Source: Pseudomonadota bacterium (GTDB lineage Bacteria > Pseudomonadota > Gammaproteobacteria > Steroidobacterales > Steroidobacteraceae). Taken from it: a stretch of DNA of 28,770 bases. The notes under the pieces are model-generated. The model saw nothing but the letters and a program-made list of their open reading frames with translations. It had not been told where the DNA came from and did not search any database. Positions 26,725 through 28,770 of this stretch are shown here, in pieces. The position numbers were made by a program, and so were the translations under genes. Within the stretch, counting starts at the first letter, position 1. Each line of letters begins with the position of its first letter. The stretch spans positions 1 through 28,770 of the forward strand of contig JADJOO010000027.1 in assembly GCA_016713725.1 (NCBI GenBank), in the 5' to 3' direction.

Positions 26725-27026
26725 TGGCCTGAAGTCGTGGTGACGATCCGTGCCTGTTCGATGATCTCGTCTTCCATTCGGCACGCTTCGTCGATGATCA
26801 TGCCGAACAGGCGGACGGCAAATTCTGCATTGACATGATGCTCGCGAGCCATTCGTGCGCAGCGCTCCTTCACTTCGGCGACGCGCCCCGGCTGCATCAT
26901 CGGGATGTCGTGCTGCCGCTTGTAGTGTCCGACCGCCCGGCAGATCTCGTACCGGCGGCCAAGCAGCCGGATGATCTGCTCGTCGACGGAATTCAATTCC
27001 CGTCGGAAGTTCAACAGTGTATCCAT
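26721..27026 (-). CDS. papB: AroQ-fold mutase, probable 4-amino-4-deoxychorismate mutase (PapB type)
   Basis: 101 residues, intact. All-alpha chorismate-mutase fold: LLNFRRELNSVDEQIIRLLG, then RRYEICRAVGHYKRQHDIPM, MQPGRVAEVKERCARMA and FGMIIDEACRMEDEII. By eye alignment with E. coli AroQ, Arg11, Arg28, Lys39 and Arg51 are kept, but Asp48 is Gly, Glu52 is Val, and Gln88 is Glu. This suggests a changed substrate; PapB enzymes rearrange 4-amino-4-deoxychorismate to 4-amino-4-deoxyprephenate. Its ATG overlaps the end of papA by about 16 bp and its stop overlaps papC, so the three are coupled. Confidence 0.78.
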   Translation of the reverse strand: MDTLLNFRRELNSVDEQIIRLLGRRYEICRAVGHYKRQHDIPMMQPGRVAEVKERCARMAREHHVNAEFAVRLFGMIIDEACRMEDEIIEQARIVTTTSGQ

Positions 27027-28770
27027 GGGTACCCCGTGTTCATCCAGCCGCCGCCGTCATGGGAGCCACGGTCAGGTCGCTTCTCCGACAGCGCGCCAAC
27101 CGTGGCACGCGACTTGAGCAGCATTCCTCGAGCTCGTCCTGCGCGTCGGACAAGTCGATGATGGCCCCGCCGACACCCACGGTGACGGCGTCGTCGGCCA
27201 CCACGATGGTGCGAATCACCACGCTGAGGTCGGCGCTGCCGTTCAAGCCAAAGAATCCCATCGAGCCCGAGTAGATGCCGCGGGGGCCAGCCTCCAGCCG
27301 GTCGATAATTTCTGAGCGTGCGCTTCTTCGGGGTACCGGTCATCGACCCGGGCGGGAACGATGCCTGGACCGCCTGCACTGCGGAAATCCCCCGTCGCAG
27401 CCGCCCGCGAATGGAACTGACGAGTTGGTGAACGGTCTTGTAGCTCTCGACTGCAAAGATATTCGACACGTGCACGCTGCCGATGTTGCAGACGGTGCCG
27501 ATGTCGTTGCGCAACAGGTCGACGATCATGAGGTTTTCGGACCGGTCTTTCTCGTTCGTGCGAAGGTCTCTCACAGGGCTTCGTCTTCCGCGATGGTCTT
27601 GCCGCGCTTGCGTGTGCCCTTGATCGGCTTGGCGTCGATGACGCCGTAGGGATCGATCGTCAGGAACCGCTCGGGCGAAGAACTCAGCACGGCCGCATCG
27701 AAATTGAGGTAGGTAGCGTACGGCGCAGGGTTTCTCGAACGCAGTGCCCGGTAGGTGTTCAGCGGGTCGATCTCTACGTGGTTAGTGATCATGTTGGTGA
27801 GACAGACTTCGTAGCTCTCGCCTTTCTTGATCTCCTTCTTGCATTCTGCGATCAGGCCCGGTATCGGTCCGACGGGTGCCGAAGACACGTCTGTCGCACT
27901 GTCTGCGGATCTAGGTGCCCGGCTCCATTGCGGAATCGGCTCGAGATGCTGCAGCCGCTCGGTCATGTCGTTCAGCCATTGCCCGGCGCGGGCCTCGTTA
28001 TCTCGTCGTCGAGACAGACGAGGTAAGCGATTTCCTCCTCGTGGTCGAAGGCGATCAGACGGTCGGCAAAGATGAATGCGGCGTCGGCGGTCGGCGATCG
28101 GTGCGCATCGTTCGCGCCGCAGTCGGCCTTGAGTTCATAGCCAAGGTAACCCGCATAACCACCATTGAAGTCAAACGGCAGGCCTTCAGTGTCGATGTGG
28201 CGCTCGCGCAACTGCCGGTCGAGGTAGCAGAAGATGGATTCTTTGGAGGTTGTGGTGGTGCCGTGGTGGTTGACTGTCACCTGCTTCAAGCCCACGTCGT
28301 AGCTCACGAACTCCGCGTGCGGACCGCCGGCATCCCCCATGTTGGAGAAGGGGAGAATTCACGTACGAGGGCGCTGTCGAGCCAGAATGCGGGCTTGGAG
28401 TCCGCGTACAGGTTCAGAACACCTGCTCAGCATCGAGGGGCAACGGCAAGCGGCGGTACTACACCGAAAAGTTCTTGCCGTGCAGCTTCCACGCGCGGCT
28501 GTCCCGGTAGTTTCGGCGAGCTGCGGCGCGGGGACGACGTTGTACAACTCCGGAGAACGAGGTGGGCGAACCTGGTCCGAACAGCGCCGCCGCGGCGGAT
28601 TCTGCCGGCGGTATTCGCACGTGAGCGTCTTGAAGTTGTCCAGCAGGCGATGGCCAAACTCGGTGCCGATCGATTCCGGGTGGAACTGCACGCCCCAGAT
28701 CGGCCGGCTCTTGTGGCGCACACCCATCAGGATCCGATCCTGGTCCGAAGCCAGTGCTCGAGCTCGTCCG
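27011..28770 (-). CDS. papA: Fused PabA-PabB, 4-amino-4-deoxychorismate synthase (PapA type), partial and frameshifted
   Basis: Enters from the right edge. The first part is the end of a class I glutamine amidotransferase: ILMGVRHKSRPIWGVQFHPE with the triad His, then LLDNFKTLTCEYRR. A linker with LYNVVPAP leads to the chorismate-binding domain: GGYAGYLGYELKADCGAN, IKKGESYEVCLTNMI, YATYLNFDAAVLSSSPERFL, the PabB-type PIKGTRKRG (Lys codon 27619-27621; TrpE has Ala there), MIVDLLRNDIG, SFPPGSMTGTPKKRT and VGVGGAIIDLSD. About eight frame changes are needed (near 27130, 27316, 27575, 27970, 28345 and several at 28400-28560), dense enough to suspect a poor contig end. The end reading YPWIHC, with its stop at 27011-27013, overlaps papB. 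Confidence 0.8.

Noticed and set aside
25831..28770. Phenazine or tryptophan biosynthesis
   Set aside because: The synthase has PIKGT rather than the TrpE-type PIAGT, and the mutase plus TyrA-fold partner do not belong to either pathway.

Overview
The window is a GC-rich chromosomal segment of a gammaproteobacterium. It carries the block mtaD-ubiG-mupP(-rmuC)-yciK on the minus strand, facing gyrA-serC-serA-pheA-aroA-cmk-rpsA-ihfB-lapA-lapB on the plus strand. As I remember it, this matches the block around gyrA in Pseudomonas and relatives, but hisC and tyrA, which lie between pheA and aroA there, are absent here. The exact lineage cannot be told from the sequence alone.

Layout. 1-0.92 kb: possible end of scpB and a damaged RluB-like pseudouridine synthase. 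0.89-5.74 kb, minus strand: a tightly overlapping operon mtaD-ubiG-mupP-rmuC-yciK. 5.88-13.6 kb, plus strand: gyrA, then serine and aromatic amino-acid genes serC, serA, pheA and aroA. 13.5-15.68 kb: a foreign-looking insert between aroA and cmk, holding a nucleotidyltransferase pair, two HigBA-type toxin-antitoxin loci and several palindromic repeats. 15.68-20.15 kb: cmk, rpsA, ihfB, lapA, lapB. 20.2-20.7 kb: a deleted BrnT toxin beside an intact CopG-type antitoxin. 20.88-24.3 kb: a secreted ComEA-like helix-hairpin-helix protein, then the coupled genes galU-gabT-SDR. 24.4-25.8 kb: an undecaprenyl-phosphate sugar phosphotransferase. 25.8 kb to the right edge, minus strand: a three-gene aminochorismate operon.

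The most interesting part is that right-end operon. It encodes a fused glutamine amidotransferase/4-amino-4-deoxychorismate synthase with the PIKGT signature, a small AroQ-fold mutase, and a TyrA-fold dehydrogenase whose usual substrate-contacting His is Asn. Together these are the three enzymes (PapA, PapB, PapC type) that turn chorismate into 4-aminophenylpyruvate, precursor of p-aminophenylalanine in chloramphenicol- and pristinamycin-type pathways. This suggests that an uncharacterised specialised-metabolite cluster continues past the right edge.

The second theme is repeats. A palindromic REP-like family with core GGGGACGCTCACC occurs at three places between 9.69 and 14.40 kb. It extends the SerC and AroA C-termini in frame and sits exactly where a higB toxin is cut off. 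Separate C-rich tracts ending CCCCTAACCCC directly abut the TTG starts of serA and cmk.

Quality caution. Single-base frameshifts interrupt several genes, including essential ones such as aroA, while gyrA, rpsA, pheA, lapB and galU are clean. They cluster at both ends of the window, as expected of contig ends with low coverage, so most are probably sequence errors. Coordinates for frameshifted genes span the whole reconstructed gene.
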